This document shows, one piece after another, positions 8,503 to 18,500 of a DNA stretch of 64,000 nucleotides (position 1 is its first letter; each line of letters starts with the position of its first letter). The notes beneath the pieces were generated by a model that saw only the letters and a list, made by a program, of their open reading frames with translations, ran no database searches and was not told where the DNA came from. The position numbers and the translations under genes were made by a program. Origin of the DNA: Desulfobulbaceae bacterium (lineage in GTDB: Bacteria > Desulfobacterota > Desulfobulbia > Desulfobulbales > Desulfobulbaceae); contig JAABTP010000004.1 of the NCBI GenBank assembly GCA_011389815.1, forward strand, positions 1-64,000, given 5' to 3'.

Positions 8503-9431
8503 GGATGCAAGTGAGGAGGCTTGTTGCTGCGGATTGAAACGATAATGCCTGGAAGTGATGCAGCCAGCGTGACCAGCCCGTAGAGCAGGGATAAGGTCAG
8601 TATCTGTGATTTTTCCGCTCCGATCAGGAGGAAAAAGGCCACCATCGCTCCTTCGCGGACTCCCCATCCAGCCAGTGATATGGGTAAAAGAGTCAGCAGG
8701 ATGACTGGCGGAACCATGACAAAATAGGTCTGTATAGAGAACGTCAACCCTATCCCTTGACCGAGAAAGAAAAAGGTACTCATGGAGAAAAGATGAACCA
8801 GGAGGGAAAGACTCATTTGACTGGAGATGGCTGGCAGCGAAGAGTAAACTTGAAAATAACGCTCTGAAAGGCGACCCAGAAAGCCCAAGTATTTACCAAC
8901 AGTAAAAAAGGAAAAATTACGCAGAAAAAAGAGGAGAAAGAGACCGGTTACCAAGATAATAAGAATGAGCAGGAGGGGATAGTAGACTTGTGTTGGTAAC
9001 AGGTTGTGATTGAGCAGGATGGCAGCAATATTCAGAAGCAAGAGTCCGGCTAAGCCTATAATACGATCAATAAAGACACTAAAAAAGGCATCTTCAGTAG
9101 AGCTGGTGACTTGGGCGCAATCATAGATACGTACCCCATCTCCGCCAATACTGGTGGGAAGCCCTTGATTGAAAAAGGCCCCTTTAAAATAGCTGCCAAG
9201 GTAAAAACTCAAGGGAGCGTTGAAGCCCAGGCGATCAACGATGAGCTGCCAGCGATACGCAGCCACTGTGAGACTGGCCAGCTGGGTAAGCAGGGCAACA
9301 AGGAGATGGAGCGGAGAGATTGTTGTGACTGCTTTAAGAACCTTTTCTGGATGGATACTACGAAAGATCAGGAAGAGGAGCAGACCAGTGACCACGAGTT
9401 TCAGACTGTATTGCAGACTTGTCTTGGCCAT
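8499..9431 (-). CDS. Lysylphosphatidylglycerol synthase transmembrane-domain (UPF0104) protein
   Basis: This 310-residue integral membrane protein has about eight hydrophobic helices and the family motifs AAYRWQLIVDRLG, FFNQGLPTSIGGDGVRIYD and PISLAGWGVREGAMV. They are typical of the flippase-like MprF/AglD/UPF0104 family. Family members are thought to move or modify lipid-linked substrates across the inner membrane. No cytoplasmic synthase domain is attached, so it is the membrane half only. The start is 3 bp from the stop of lptF, on the same strand, so the two are probably one envelope operon. Confidence 0.75.
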   Translation of the reverse strand: MAKTSLQYSLKLVVTGLLLFLIFRSIHPEKVLKAVTTISPLHLLVALLTQLASLTVAAYRWQLIVDRLGFNAPLSFYLGSYFKGAFFNQGLPTSIGGDGVRIYDCAQVTSSTEDAFFSVFIDRIIGLAGLLLLNIAAILLNHNLLPTQVYYPLLLILIILVTGLFLLFFLRNFSFFTVGKYLGFLGRLSERYFQVYSSLPAISSQMSLSLLVHLFSMSTFFFLGQGIGLTFSIQTYFVMVPPVILLTLLPISLAGWGVREGAMVAFFLLIGAEKSQILTLSLLYGLVTLAASLPGIIVSIRSNKPPHLHP

Positions 9432-9434
9432 TGA

Positions 9435-10877
9435 TCAGGTATGGTATGTATCAACCTGGATTTTGCAGTATGGACAGGGGGCAAAACCAGCCTCATAGGC
9501 AACAAAGGTGCTGTTGAACTGAAGGGTGCAGTTTTTACAATGGTATTGTTCGCAACCCGGTAGGTGAAAGACCCGTTCCTGGGCATCAGCATGGACCAGC
9601 ATTCCTTGCCAATCCGGCTCGTTTTCTGGTTTCTTATTCCCTTTACTCCGGCGTATGCTCAGGATCTGGTGGAATAAAGTGGAGAGTCTCTTTAGTGGGT
9701 TGAGGAAGAGGACATCAATAACATATTCTATCCACAGGGTCAGGCGTTCAGAGAAAATCGGGCGTTCCTGCTCAACCCTCCAGAAAATAATTCCTGTGAT
9801 AATTGCAAAAATAACATTGGGCAACCACATGCCTGTCAGCAGGGACACGGCCATATCTTCTACCATGACTCTGAACAGGGTAAAAACAATATAATAGAGG
9901 ACAAAGAATCCTAATCCCAGAGGGATGCCAACGGCCTTACGTCCTGGGCCAGCCTGCAGGCCTAAGGGTAATCCTAAGAGGCTGAGGATGAGGCAGCCCA
10001 CGGGCAGGGCCAGGCGATGGTGGTACTCTGTCAGATAAATGATGCCAGCCGGGGTATCAACTCCGTACTTCTTGGCAGCGGCCTGGAGCTGTTCCTGTGA
10101 CATGCTGCCCCGGCTCAGAAGGGTGACATCATCCCCATCAATACGGGTAGGCGGTTTTAAAGGGATATTGAGCTGGTACCGTTGGAAGCGGACGATCTGG
10201 CTATCCAGTGCATCGGTATTATGCAAGGTACCCCTGCTGAGCACGATGGTGACAGACATGGTACTGATATCTGCCTTCATCCGGCCTTTTTGGGCCATGA
10301 TGATAATGGGTTGCTCCCGGCCACGCATGTCTGAGACATAGACACCGTTCCAGTGCTCGTTCTCATCAATATCATCAACATACACAACAAGGTCGCCCAA
10401 GGCCTCGGTGAATTTTTTTTCCTTGATTCCACTGTCTATCTTTTCCTTTGCCAGCTGGAACATAAGTTGGTGCATAGCAGTTTCACCAGCCGGAATAAGG
10501 CGGACTGAGAAATAGCCTGTCAGGGCTGCGATAAAGGTAGAGACAATAATAACAGGTGGAAGCATCTGCCGCAGGCTTATACCACAGGCCTTGAGCGCGA
10601 GAATTTCCCGTTCATTGGTGAGACGGGTAAAACCGATAATCACCCCGGCCATGCTGGCCATAGGAATAACATAGAGCAACATGTGCGGGAAAATATAAGA
10701 AAAAAGCCGGATGAAATCGGGAAAATTTATTCCCAGTTCAAGGACGACCTCAAGCAGCGGAATGAGTCGGATAAGGAAAAAGACCCCGTACAGGATAAGA
10801 AAGCTGGCAAAAAAGGGAGCAAGCAGTTCTGTTGCCAGATAGCTGTACAGAAGAAAAGGGATACCGTTGCGCTGCAT
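9435..10877 (-). CDS. lptF: LptF/LptG-family permease with Cys-rich C-terminal domain
   Basis: LptF/G are the inner-membrane permease subunits that, with LptB, extract lipopolysaccharide for export. N-terminal membrane helices, the TRLTNEREILALKACGIS cytoplasmic coupling motif, a periplasmic beta-jellyroll (about 115-265) and C-terminal helices are all present. At 480 residues it is about 100 longer than usual. The extra tail (about 390-480) ends in HLPGCEQYHCKNCT and APCPYCK, a C-x5-C-x2-C plus C-x2-C set that looks like a zinc site of the Ada-metal-binding/CKNC type. No lptG or lptB follows here. Assignment to LptF rather than LptG is tentative. Confidence 0.8.
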   Translation of the reverse strand: MQRNGIPFLLYSYLATELLAPFFASFLILYGVFFLIRLIPLLEVVLELGINFPDFIRLFSYIFPHMLLYVIPMASMAGVIIGFTRLTNEREILALKACGISLRQMLPPVIIVSTFIAALTGYFSVRLIPAGETAMHQLMFQLAKEKIDSGIKEKKFTEALGDLVVYVDDIDENEHWNGVYVSDMRGREQPIIIMAQKGRMKADISTMSVTIVLSRGTLHNTDALDSQIVRFQRYQLNIPLKPPTRIDGDDVTLLSRGSMSQEQLQAAAKKYGVDTPAGIIYLTEYHHRLALPVGCLILSLLGLPLGLQAGPGRKAVGIPLGLGFFVLYYIVFTLFRVMVEDMAVSLLTGMWLPNVIFAIITGIIFWRVEQERPIFSERLTLWIEYVIDVLFLNPLKRLSTLFHQILSIRRSKGNKKPENEPDWQGMLVHADAQERVFHLPGCEQYHCKNCTLQFNSTFVAYEAGFAPCPYCKIQVDTYHT

Positions 10878-10904
10878 GGTGTTTTATAAGATGTGAGTGG
10901 CTTT

Positions 10905-12287
10905 TTATTGGATAATATTGTTAATATTCACATCAATCCAGTGCTGATCCCACCATTCAACCGGGGTGACAAAGATGCCGTGGACCAGCATGGAAAAGTG
11001 AAGATGATCGCCTCCAGCCATGCCTGTGGTGCCTGAGTTGCCAATAACCTCTCCTTGTTCCACGAATTGCCCTGGTTCAACCCCAATTCGGCTGAGATGA
11101 GAGTACAGGCTGGTCAGGCCCTGGCCATGATCTATCATGATCATGTTACCGTAAATGCCAAGATAATTTGCAAAGATGACTTTTCCTCTGTTTGCAGCTT
11201 CAATAGGGGCCTTTGCTGTTGAAGCAATGTCCATGCCCAGGTGGGTTTGGTAATCAATGGCCTCTCCTTGGTAATAATAGGTCCGTTGATCAGCAAAACC
11301 AGCCTTGCCAGCTCCGGCCATGCGGAGGAAGCGACCCTGCCATAATTGTTCACTTGCGGTGTTTTTGCAGATGTCAGCAATTTTTTCCGCATTGCGAATG
11401 CGAACCTTCCTGTTGACAATAAGATATTTTTCCAGGTTGCTTCCTGTGAGTTCCGGGTAGCTGTTTTGGAATTCCGGAATTTTTTTATTGAGAAAACCGT
11501 CTGAAACGTAAATGCGGTCTTTCCTTTCTTTTGCAGCCTTTATATGCATGGAAAAGATACTGCTTCCTTCATTACCAGCCTGATCCACTCCTACAACCCG
11601 CATCTGTTCTGGTTTGCCACTATCCCAAGGCAGAGCAATGTATGCTATAAATCGTTTTTTGCTGCCTGCAAGAGGGTATCCCTGAAAAAAGCTGTCATCC
11701 AGCATAACCCCATGACGTTTTGAGGGCTCGGAGATGCTGTAGACCACAATGCCACTTCCACCTGGTGACATATATTGCTGAGCATGTTCAATATGAACCC
11801 GTGGAGGACTGGTGTCAATAGTTACCGGGAAAACATGGGTTGTCACATTACCCTGTAAATTGCCGTTCAAAGAAAAGTCATGGACAGAAACCTGAAGTTT
11901 GGCCTTGCCTTCTTGGGCCTCGGTCTTTTGAACATCCAGAGTAAAGGTTTCCTGAATTGTATCAGGACCTGCTTTTGTGAGCCAGGCCTGACGGGGAAAG
12001 CTTTTGCTGAAGAGCTGGAATTCTTTTTCGTTTTGTTGAAGAACAATAGAGACGTGTTGAATACCACTTCGTTGATCTGCTGCCTGTACCTGAATTTCCT
12101 GGGGGCTACCAAGAAAGAGCAGGTCTTTATTCAAGGTTATTGTTGGTTTTTCTGTCTCAAAGAGTATGAAACCGGCTGCCACACCAGCAAGAAGAATAAG
12201 GAGGATGAGGGTGATGAGGACGTTGCGACCCAGTCTTTTTTTGCTGGAACGGGAATTGCCTATTCTGCGTTTGTTTTTTGAGATCAT
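10905..12287 (-). CDS. Membrane-anchored M23-family peptidoglycan endopeptidase-like protein
   Basis: One N-terminal membrane anchor (about residues 23-44) follows a short basic cytoplasmic tail. A long periplasmic region (45-320) has beta-sandwich character. The C-terminal LytM/M23 domain (about 340-445) contains HLGMDIAS (first zinc His and Asp) and GGDHLHFSM (HxH), so the metal site looks intact. Such enzymes cut peptidoglycan cross-bridges or activate amidases. It sits 27 bp upstream of lptF and downstream of rng, all minus-strand, fitting an envelope-linked cluster. Confidence 0.8.
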   Translation of the reverse strand: MISKNKRRIGNSRSSKKRLGRNVLITLILLILLAGVAAGFILFETEKPTITLNKDLLFLGSPQEIQVQAADQRSGIQHVSIVLQQNEKEFQLFSKSFPRQAWLTKAGPDTIQETFTLDVQKTEAQEGKAKLQVSVHDFSLNGNLQGNVTTHVFPVTIDTSPPRVHIEHAQQYMSPGGSGIVVYSISEPSKRHGVMLDDSFFQGYPLAGSKKRFIAYIALPWDSGKPEQMRVVGVDQAGNEGSSIFSMHIKAAKERKDRIYVSDGFLNKKIPEFQNSYPELTGSNLEKYLIVNRKVRIRNAEKIADICKNTASEQLWQGRFLRMAGAGKAGFADQRTYYYQGEAIDYQTHLGMDIASTAKAPIEAANRGKVIFANYLGIYGNMIMIDHGQGLTSLYSHLSRIGVEPGQFVEQGEVIGNSGTTGMAGGDHLHFSMLVHGIFVTPVEWWDQHWIDVNINNIIQ

Positions 12288-12344
12288 GGTAGCAGGTAAG
12301 ATAAGGAGTGATCGTTTGAGGGTTTAAGCTTTTCTTTGAAAAGA

Positions 12345-13862
12345 TTATTCGTCCCAGATAATCTCATATTGTGGTTTATGAAGATTGTACTCTGGAGATA
12401 CAGTAATTTTTTTACCAGTGGTTTTTTCAAGATGGTGAAGGTGATGCGCTTCCTTTTGGGACAGAGTGTTCGCAATATGAGGATGCACCTTAATCGTTAT
12501 ATTTTTGCCATCAGCATGACGGTTGTCTCGGTATATTTTACGAAAAATTTCATAACAAACAGTCTGTCGTGATTTGACAATACCTTCTCCGCCGCAATGA
12601 TAACAGGGCTCGCACATCAGTTGGGACAGGCTTTCACAGGAGCGTTTCCGGGTCATCTGAACCAGGCCAAACTCTGAAACCTTGAGGATGTTTACCCGGT
12701 TTTTATCCTTGCGCATAGCCTCCTGAAAGGCATTATATAGTTCTTCTCTATGCTGTTCTGTTTCCATATCTATGAAATCAATGATAATAATTCCACCGAT
12801 ATTGCGAAGTCTAAGCTGGTAGGCAATCTCTTTGACTGCCTCCATGTTTGTTTTAAAGATAGTCTCGTTGAGATTATTTTTTCCAACATAACGGCCTGTA
12901 TTGACATCGACCACTGTTAACGCTTCTGTGGTTTCAATAATAAGGTATCCACCAGAACGGAGCCAGACTTTTTTGTCAATAGCCCGGGCAATATCCACCT
13001 CAATGCCGTAGGCATCAAACAGGGGAACCTCACTGTCATAATAGACTATCCTGTTTTTCAGCTTGGGCGCAAAGGTAAGGACAAAGTTGAGAAGGCGCTC
13101 ATGCATACTTTTTGAATCAACAACAAGCTCATTGACACTGTCTGTAAAGAGGTCTCGCACTGCCTTGAGAACCATGTCCAGATCTTTATAAATCAGGCAA
13201 GGTGCTTTGGCTCGTTGGGCCTTGGAGTGAATATCATCCCAAAGCAAGAGAAGAAACTCCATGTCTGCTTCAATTTCAGCCTTGGTAACATTTTCAGCAA
13301 CAGTGCGGACAATAAATCCTGTTCCTTCTGGTCGCAGTTGCTCAATTTTTTGCCGGAGTTCCTTTCGAATACTTTCGTCTTCTATTTTACGTGAAATGCC
13401 GATATGATCGGTAAAGGGCATAAAAACCAGGTTGCGGCAGGGAAGGGTGATATGACAGGTCAGCCGGGCACCCTTGGAACCGATGGGCTCCTTTTCAATT
13501 TGCACTAAAATGGTTTGCCCTTTTTTGACCAGATCTTCAATAGCAGGATGAGATGAGGTGTTGGATTCCCCATTCTTTTCTGACCATGAAGAATGCTTTC
13601 CTGAATGTCTCTCTGAGGTGGAGAGCTGTGACATTGATGTGTCAATATCATCAACATATAGAAAGCCTGTACGATCAAGACCAATGTCAACAAACGCAGC
13701 CTGCATACCTGGCAGTACCCTGACTACTTTGCCCTGGTATATATTGCCCACCAACCCTTTTTCTGTCAGACGTTCAAGGTGGAACTCAAGCAGGTTGCCA
13801 CGTTCCACCACCGCAATACGGTTTTCATAAGGTGTTGCGTTTATTACAATGTCTGTATACAT
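12345..13862 (-). CDS. rng: Ribonuclease G (RNase E/G family)
   Basis: The 505-residue protein begins with the RNase E/G N-terminus, then an S1 domain (GNIYQGKVVRVLPGMQAAFV). This S1 domain is interrupted by a low-complexity Ser/Glu insertion at about residues 78-110. The catalytic core follows with VDVNTGRYVGK and IIIIDFIDME, which hold the metal-binding Asp residues, and the zinc-link-type CEPCYHCGGEG near the C-terminus. The size fits RNase G: there is no long disordered RNase E scaffold tail. It processes rRNA 5' ends and degrades mRNA. Confidence 0.88.
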   Translation of the reverse strand: MYTDIVINATPYENRIAVVERGNLLEFHLERLTEKGLVGNIYQGKVVRVLPGMQAAFVDIGLDRTGFLYVDDIDTSMSQLSTSERHSGKHSSWSEKNGESNTSSHPAIEDLVKKGQTILVQIEKEPIGSKGARLTCHITLPCRNLVFMPFTDHIGISRKIEDESIRKELRQKIEQLRPEGTGFIVRTVAENVTKAEIEADMEFLLLLWDDIHSKAQRAKAPCLIYKDLDMVLKAVRDLFTDSVNELVVDSKSMHERLLNFVLTFAPKLKNRIVYYDSEVPLFDAYGIEVDIARAIDKKVWLRSGGYLIIETTEALTVVDVNTGRYVGKNNLNETIFKTNMEAVKEIAYQLRLRNIGGIIIIDFIDMETEQHREELYNAFQEAMRKDKNRVNILKVSEFGLVQMTRKRSCESLSQLMCEPCYHCGGEGIVKSRQTVCYEIFRKIYRDNRHADGKNITIKVHPHIANTLSQKEAHHLHHLEKTTGKKITVSPEYNLHKPQYEIIWDE

Positions 13863-14177
13863 ATTGCGATATTGCGAGTACTGTCAGGATACTTTTTTCG
13901 GACAGGGTTTTTATTGTAAAGAGTCAGAGCAAAGTTTTAGCAGATGTAGAAACTTATTTCCTGAGCAAGCATCAGGGTACTTTTGTAAATGCGAAAAATG
14001 CTTTATGATACTCGACAACAAAGGAATTTCCCAGAAGAAATTTTTTACTGCATTGGCCAGTGAAGAATATAAGCAAGAATTGTTCTATAGTTACGTCTGG
14101 CTTGAAATTTTTGAAATGTATCCTATGCTGTGTTGTTGTCCCTTATCACCAGAGGGATGAAAGTTGGAGGTATTGCC
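13863..14177. other. Divergent intergenic region between rng and holA
   Basis: This 315-bp stretch separates minus-strand rng from plus-strand holA, so it should hold both promoters. A Cys-rich ORF (13849-14160, plus) spans it, but it has no ribosome-binding site, overlaps the rng start and lacks family resemblance. I treat it as non-coding. Nothing else stands out. Confidence 0.4.
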
Positions 14178-15545
14178 ATGCCTGTTTATGAAAGAAAAAC
14201 ACTGCCCACCCTTTTACAGCAGATCAAAAAAGGGGAGGTTGTTCCTGCTTATCTGTTGATCGGAGAACGTTATCTCTGCCAACAGGCCGCAGACCAGATA
14301 GCCACCTTGCTCTGTACTGCTGGAGGAACGGTCCATAGTATTGACGGTGATACAGAGGATAGCAACCTGACTCTTTCTAAGCTCAGAAGTTTTAGTTTGC
14401 TGGGAGGCCGGCAGATTTTCAGAGTGAATAATACAAGATTATTTCATTCTAAGAATGTTGCCCAGGCAATTTGGAAACGGGCCGTACAGGCCCATGAAGG
14501 TAACAAGCCTGAGAATGCCTTGAAGTATCTCCGGGCCATGATGGAAGCGGGCGGTTTAGAAGCCAATACAGCAGAAAATGATCCTGCCAGCCTGACTGCT
14601 GCCCAATGGAAAAAATGTTTTGGTTTTGCCAAGCCTGCTGAAAAATTAGAATGGACAGGAGAAATTCTTACCCGTTTTTCCGGTCAACAAGAAGCAGAAT
14701 CAAGCAGGATCAATCTTTCCCAAAATAACGGAGAAATGGTGCTGGCAACCCTTGAAGGAGGAATACCAGAGAATAATATTTTGATGCTGTTGGCTGAAGA
14801 GGTTGATAAGCGTAAAAAACTGTTTAAATCCTTTAAGGAAAAATATGCAGTGATCAATCTGCATGTGGATACCGGAGCAAGTACACAGGCCAAAAAGGTG
14901 CAACAGGCAGTCCTGCAGGAACAAGTAGCTGCTGTGCTGGGGAAGATGAACAAGACAATGGCCCCAGGAGTGATGGAGCAATTACTTGAGCGGGTTGGCT
15001 TTCATCCAGTTGCTGCAGTCATGGAAACTGAAAAACTGGCCTTATCTGTGGGAGAGGCTGAAAAAATTACCATGCCAGACCTGGATCGTATGGTTGGCCG
15101 TACACGACAGGAGGCTTTTTTTGAGCTGACCCAGGCAATCAGTGAGAAAAAGCCAGAACAGGCCCTGCTTATTGCTTCACGGCTTCAGGAAAATGGTATT
15201 CATGCCCTGGCTCTTGTTGCAACCTTGCGTAACTTCACCAGGAGTTTATTGCTCTTTCGCATTCTTCTGGAACAGCGACAGTATCATTTTCGCCCTGGTA
15301 TTTCAGCAAATGCGTTTCAGGAACAATGTTTGCCAGCCTTAAAAGAAAATGAGCGTTGGAAAGCAGAGCTTTCTGGTCATCCTTTTGCTGTGTACATGCG
15401 CTTTAAAGCAGCTGCTTGTTTTTCCATTCCTTTTCTTCGTTCCTGGTTGCAGGATATTTTGGCAGCAGATATGCGCCTGAAAGGGTCTTCTGTGGATACA
15501 GAGACTATTATCCAGCATTTGATTCTTTCTATGATGACTGCCTGA
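14178..15545 (+). CDS. holA: DNA polymerase III delta subunit
   Basis: HolA is the clamp-loader subunit that opens the beta sliding clamp. The ATG at 14178 has TTGGAGG 7 nt upstream and gives MPVYERKTLPTLLQQIKKGE; upstream in-frame starts lack such a site. Family features include the early PAYLLIGERYLCQQAADQI segment, a central AAA+-like fold without a Walker A motif (normal for delta), and a C-terminal collar domain (SEKKPEQALLIASRL, HALALVATLRNFTRSLLLFR). Residues about 100-185 contain an insertion relative to typical delta subunits (455 against about 340 residues). Confidence 0.8.
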   Translation: MPVYERKTLPTLLQQIKKGEVVPAYLLIGERYLCQQAADQIATLLCTAGGTVHSIDGDTEDSNLTLSKLRSFSLLGGRQIFRVNNTRLFHSKNVAQAIWKRAVQAHEGNKPENALKYLRAMMEAGGLEANTAENDPASLTAAQWKKCFGFAKPAEKLEWTGEILTRFSGQQEAESSRINLSQNNGEMVLATLEGGIPENNILMLLAEEVDKRKKLFKSFKEKYAVINLHVDTGASTQAKKVQQAVLQEQVAAVLGKMNKTMAPGVMEQLLERVGFHPVAAVMETEKLALSVGEAEKITMPDLDRMVGRTRQEAFFELTQAISEKKPEQALLIASRLQENGIHALALVATLRNFTRSLLLFRILLEQRQYHFRPGISANAFQEQCLPALKENERWKAELSGHPFAVYMRFKAAACFSIPFLRSWLQDILAADMRLKGSSVDTETIIQHLILSMMTA

Positions 15546-15622
15546 TATTTGAAGTCAAGAAAGGAAGCTTGCAAAATCATCCTTGGGCATTACAATACAA
15601 GAAGGTAAGGAGAAGAATCTTT

Positions 15623-15712
15623 ATGAGTAACGCCGGACATATCGGGCTGTTTTGTATTGACCCGAAAAGCATGTGTATGCTGAAGAATGGATGGCAAAAG
15701 ATTGACATTTGA
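15623..15712 (+). CDS. Possible 29-residue small protein upstream of clpS
   Basis: An AAGGAG site lies about 12 nt before ATG 15623, followed by a short frame starting MSNAGHIGLFCIDPKSM and ending at TGA 15710-15712. It sits between holA and clpS and could be a leader or small ORF. No family is recognised and length alone makes it weak. Confidence 0.25.
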   Translation: MSNAGHIGLFCIDPKSMCMLKNGWQKIDI

Positions 15713-15738
15713 GATTTTAACAGCATATAATCAAGAAG

Positions 15739-16053
15739 ATGGGAAAAACAGATTCAGGACATAAGGAAGAGATACTGACCAGGGATAAAAAAGATTTTCA
15801 AGAACCTCCCTTGTATAAGGTGCTTCTCCATAATGACGATTATACAACCATGGAGTTTGTGGTTATGGTGCTGGAAACGATCTTTGGTAAGGATACCTCA
15901 GAAGCAACCACGATTATGCTTAATGTCCATCATCAGGGGATGGGAGTAGCTGGAGTATACTCCCGGGAAATCGGAGAGACCAAGGTGTCTGAAGTGCATC
16001 AGACAGCCCGGAAAAATCAATTTCCGTTGAAATGTTCGTTAGAAAAGGCATAA
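15739..16053 (+). CDS. clpS: ATP-dependent Clp protease adaptor ClpS
   Basis: ClpS delivers N-degron substrates to ClpA. The 104-residue protein has the disordered N-terminal tail and the YKVLLHNDDYTTMEFVV core with the Asn-Asp-Asp that contacts the N-terminal residue. It also has VHHQGMGVAGVYSREIGE with the conserved His of the binding pocket and the ETKV segment. Its position directly before clpA, on the same strand, is the usual arrangement. Confidence 0.93.
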   Translation: MGKTDSGHKEEILTRDKKDFQEPPLYKVLLHNDDYTTMEFVVMVLETIFGKDTSEATTIMLNVHHQGMGVAGVYSREIGETKVSEVHQTARKNQFPLKCSLEKA

Positions 16054-16099
16054 CTGACCTTTCTGCATTGAGACGGTGTACTTTACCCATAATACTGCT

Positions 16100-18382
16100 A
16101 TGTTGAGTAGAGAATTAGAATTAGCCTTGATCAAGGCCATTAAAGAGGCTAAGGCAAAAAAGCATGAATATGTGACAGTTGAGCATATGCTCTGGGGGCT
16201 TTTGTATGATGATCTTGCCGCTCATATTATCAATAAATGCGGCGGTGACAATAATTCAATCAGAGAACGGCTCCAGTCCTTTCTTGCTGGTGGTGTGCCG
16301 CTCTTAGGTGCAGGCAAAGACGAGCCCTCTCAGACCGTTGCCTTTAACCGGGTTCTGCAGCGGGCTGTTAATCATGTCCAGAGTTGCGGAAAAAAAGAAG
16401 TGGATACCGGCGATGTCCTGGTTTCAATTTTTGCTGAGCCAGACTCTCACGCCGTTTATTTTCTGGGCAGTGAAGGTGTTGGCAGAATGGAGGTTGTGGA
16501 GTATATCTCTCATAATATTCCGGAAAAAATACAGAAAAAACCTGCTCCTCAACCAGATGACTCGGCGTCTGCTGCGAAAAAGCAAAAAGGCAAAGAGGAT
16601 GTTCTGGAACAGTTCACAGTGAATTTTGCAGAACTGGCTGAGCAGGAGCGCATTGACCCCCTGATTGGGCGTAGCCGTGAACTTGAGCGGATGATGCAGG
16701 TGCTTTGTCGTCGACGAAAAAATAACCCCTTGCTGGTTGGTGAGCCAGGGGTGGGGAAAACAGCCATTGCTGAGGGCTTGGCCCTGCGTATCTATGAGGA
16801 CGGCCTTGCCCGAAAAGGAGGAGAGGAAAAGGAAGAGCCAGACCCTGAAAAACTGGTACCGGATTTGCTGCAAGATACCACTATCTATATGTTGGATATG
16901 GGTGCCTTGGTTGCCGGAACAAAGTACCGCGGAGATTTTGAGAAAAGGCTCAAGGCTGTGGTGACAGCTGTGGAAGAGAAAGATAATGCTATCCTCTTTA
17001 TTGACGAGATGCATACTATCATTGGAGCGGGTGCCACCAGCGGGGGGTCTATGGATGCCTCCAACCTTTTGAAGCCTGCTTTACAGGCCGGAACCATTCG
17101 CTGTATTGGCTCAACAACCTATGAAGAGCATAAAAATTATATTGAAAAAGACCGGGCCCTGTCCCGTCGGTTTCAAAAAATTGATATTGAAGAGCCTTCG
17201 ATTGAAGATACCTGTGAGATCCTGAAAGGTTTGCAATCCCGTTACGAGGAGCATCATAATCTTTCCTATTCTGCGGAAGCAATCGAAATAACAGCTGAAC
17301 TTGCTGAGCGATACATCAATGATCGTTTTCTCCCGGATAAGGCTATTGATGTTATGGATGAGGTCGGAGCCTCTTTGCGTCTGGCAGGGAAGATTGGTGA
17401 GACAGTAACTGTTGAAGATGTGGAGAAAATTGTCTCTAAGATGGCAAGGGTTCCTGTGGTATCTGCAAATAACGATGAAACCGATGGACTCCGTCATTTA
17501 GAGGATGAGCTCAAGTCTTTAATTTATGGTCAGGATGAGGCTGTGAGCGAAGTGGTACAAGCCGTGAAACGTTCTAAGGCTGGTTTGGGCAATCCGCTCT
17601 CACCCACAGGGTGTTTTCTTTTTGCCGGTCCTACTGGCGTGGGGAAAACCGAGGTGGCCAGACAGTTGGCCCAGTCTATGTCTATCCATTTTGAGCGTTT
17701 TGATATGAGTGAATACATGGAAAAACATGCTGTGGCACGGCTTATCGGTGCTCCTCCGGGCTATGTTGGTTTTGAGCAGGGTGGTTTGTTGACAGATGCC
17801 ATCCGCAAGCATCCCCATACTGTGCTCTTGTTGGATGAAATTGAAAAAGCCCATCCTGATGTTTTTTCTATCTTGCTTCAGGTGATGGACCACTCAACCC
17901 TGACTGATAACAGTGGACGGCGGGCTGATTTTCGCAATGTCATCCTGATCATGACTACCAATGCCGGTGCCCGTGAAATGAGCGAGAGAAGCATTGGCTT
18001 TATCGGCGATTCCAAAGGAAGAGAGCAAAAAGCCCTGAAAAATCTTTTTACCCCGGAATTCAGAAACAGGCTTGATAGTGCCATCACCTTTCATGCCTTG
18101 GAAATGGGTGCGGTTGAGCGGATCGTTGATAAGATGGTGATTGAGCTTCAGGCCCAGCTGGCAGATAAAAATGTCGAGATCTCCCTGACCCCGGCAGCCC
18201 GGCGTGGTCTGGCAGAAGAGGGGTATGATCCGGCCTATGGTGCCCGTCCGTTGCGCCGGCTGATTATGAAGGAAATCGGCGATGTGCTGACAGAGGAGAT
18301 TCTTTTTGGTAAACTCAGCAAGGGGGGCAAGGTACGTATTGGTCGTCGGAGGGGAAATATGACGTTTTCTTATCCTGAATAA
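16100..18382 (+). CDS. clpA: ATP-dependent Clp protease ATP-binding subunit ClpA
   Basis: This AAA+ unfoldase works with ClpP and the ClpS adaptor. I took ATG 16100 (MLSRELELALIKAIKEA), the usual ClpA N-terminus, over GTG 16076. The Clp N-domain (1-150) is followed by AAA module 1 with Walker A GEPGVGKTA, a Walker B ending FIDEMH, and AAA module 2 with GPTGVGKTE and LLLDEIEKAHPD. A C-terminal D2-small domain carries ARPLRRLI. The 760-residue length is typical and no middle coiled coil of the ClpB type is present. No clpP is nearby. Confidence 0.93.
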   Translation: MLSRELELALIKAIKEAKAKKHEYVTVEHMLWGLLYDDLAAHIINKCGGDNNSIRERLQSFLAGGVPLLGAGKDEPSQTVAFNRVLQRAVNHVQSCGKKEVDTGDVLVSIFAEPDSHAVYFLGSEGVGRMEVVEYISHNIPEKIQKKPAPQPDDSASAAKKQKGKEDVLEQFTVNFAELAEQERIDPLIGRSRELERMMQVLCRRRKNNPLLVGEPGVGKTAIAEGLALRIYEDGLARKGGEEKEEPDPEKLVPDLLQDTTIYMLDMGALVAGTKYRGDFEKRLKAVVTAVEEKDNAILFIDEMHTIIGAGATSGGSMDASNLLKPALQAGTIRCIGSTTYEEHKNYIEKDRALSRRFQKIDIEEPSIEDTCEILKGLQSRYEEHHNLSYSAEAIEITAELAERYINDRFLPDKAIDVMDEVGASLRLAGKIGETVTVEDVEKIVSKMARVPVVSANNDETDGLRHLEDELKSLIYGQDEAVSEVVQAVKRSKAGLGNPLSPTGCFLFAGPTGVGKTEVARQLAQSMSIHFERFDMSEYMEKHAVARLIGAPPGYVGFEQGGLLTDAIRKHPHTVLLLDEIEKAHPDVFSILLQVMDHSTLTDNSGRRADFRNVILIMTTNAGAREMSERSIGFIGDSKGREQKALKNLFTPEFRNRLDSAITFHALEMGAVERIVDKMVIELQAQLADKNVEISLTPAARRGLAEEGYDPAYGARPLRRLIMKEIGDVLTEEILFGKLSKGGKVRIGRRRGNMTFSYPE

Positions 18383-18500
18383 TTTATTTTTTCGTCATGA
18401 AGAAGAGGTGTTGGGGTCAGCCTATGGGATTCATAGTATCTACTTTAATATATCCTGTGCATTAACTGTGCATTAAGGATGAACCGAAAAGGGGAGAAAA

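Noticed and set aside
13849-14160. Cys-rich 103-codon ORF between rng and holA
   Set aside because: Overlaps the rng start, no ribosome-binding site, composition unlike a real Cys-cluster protein.
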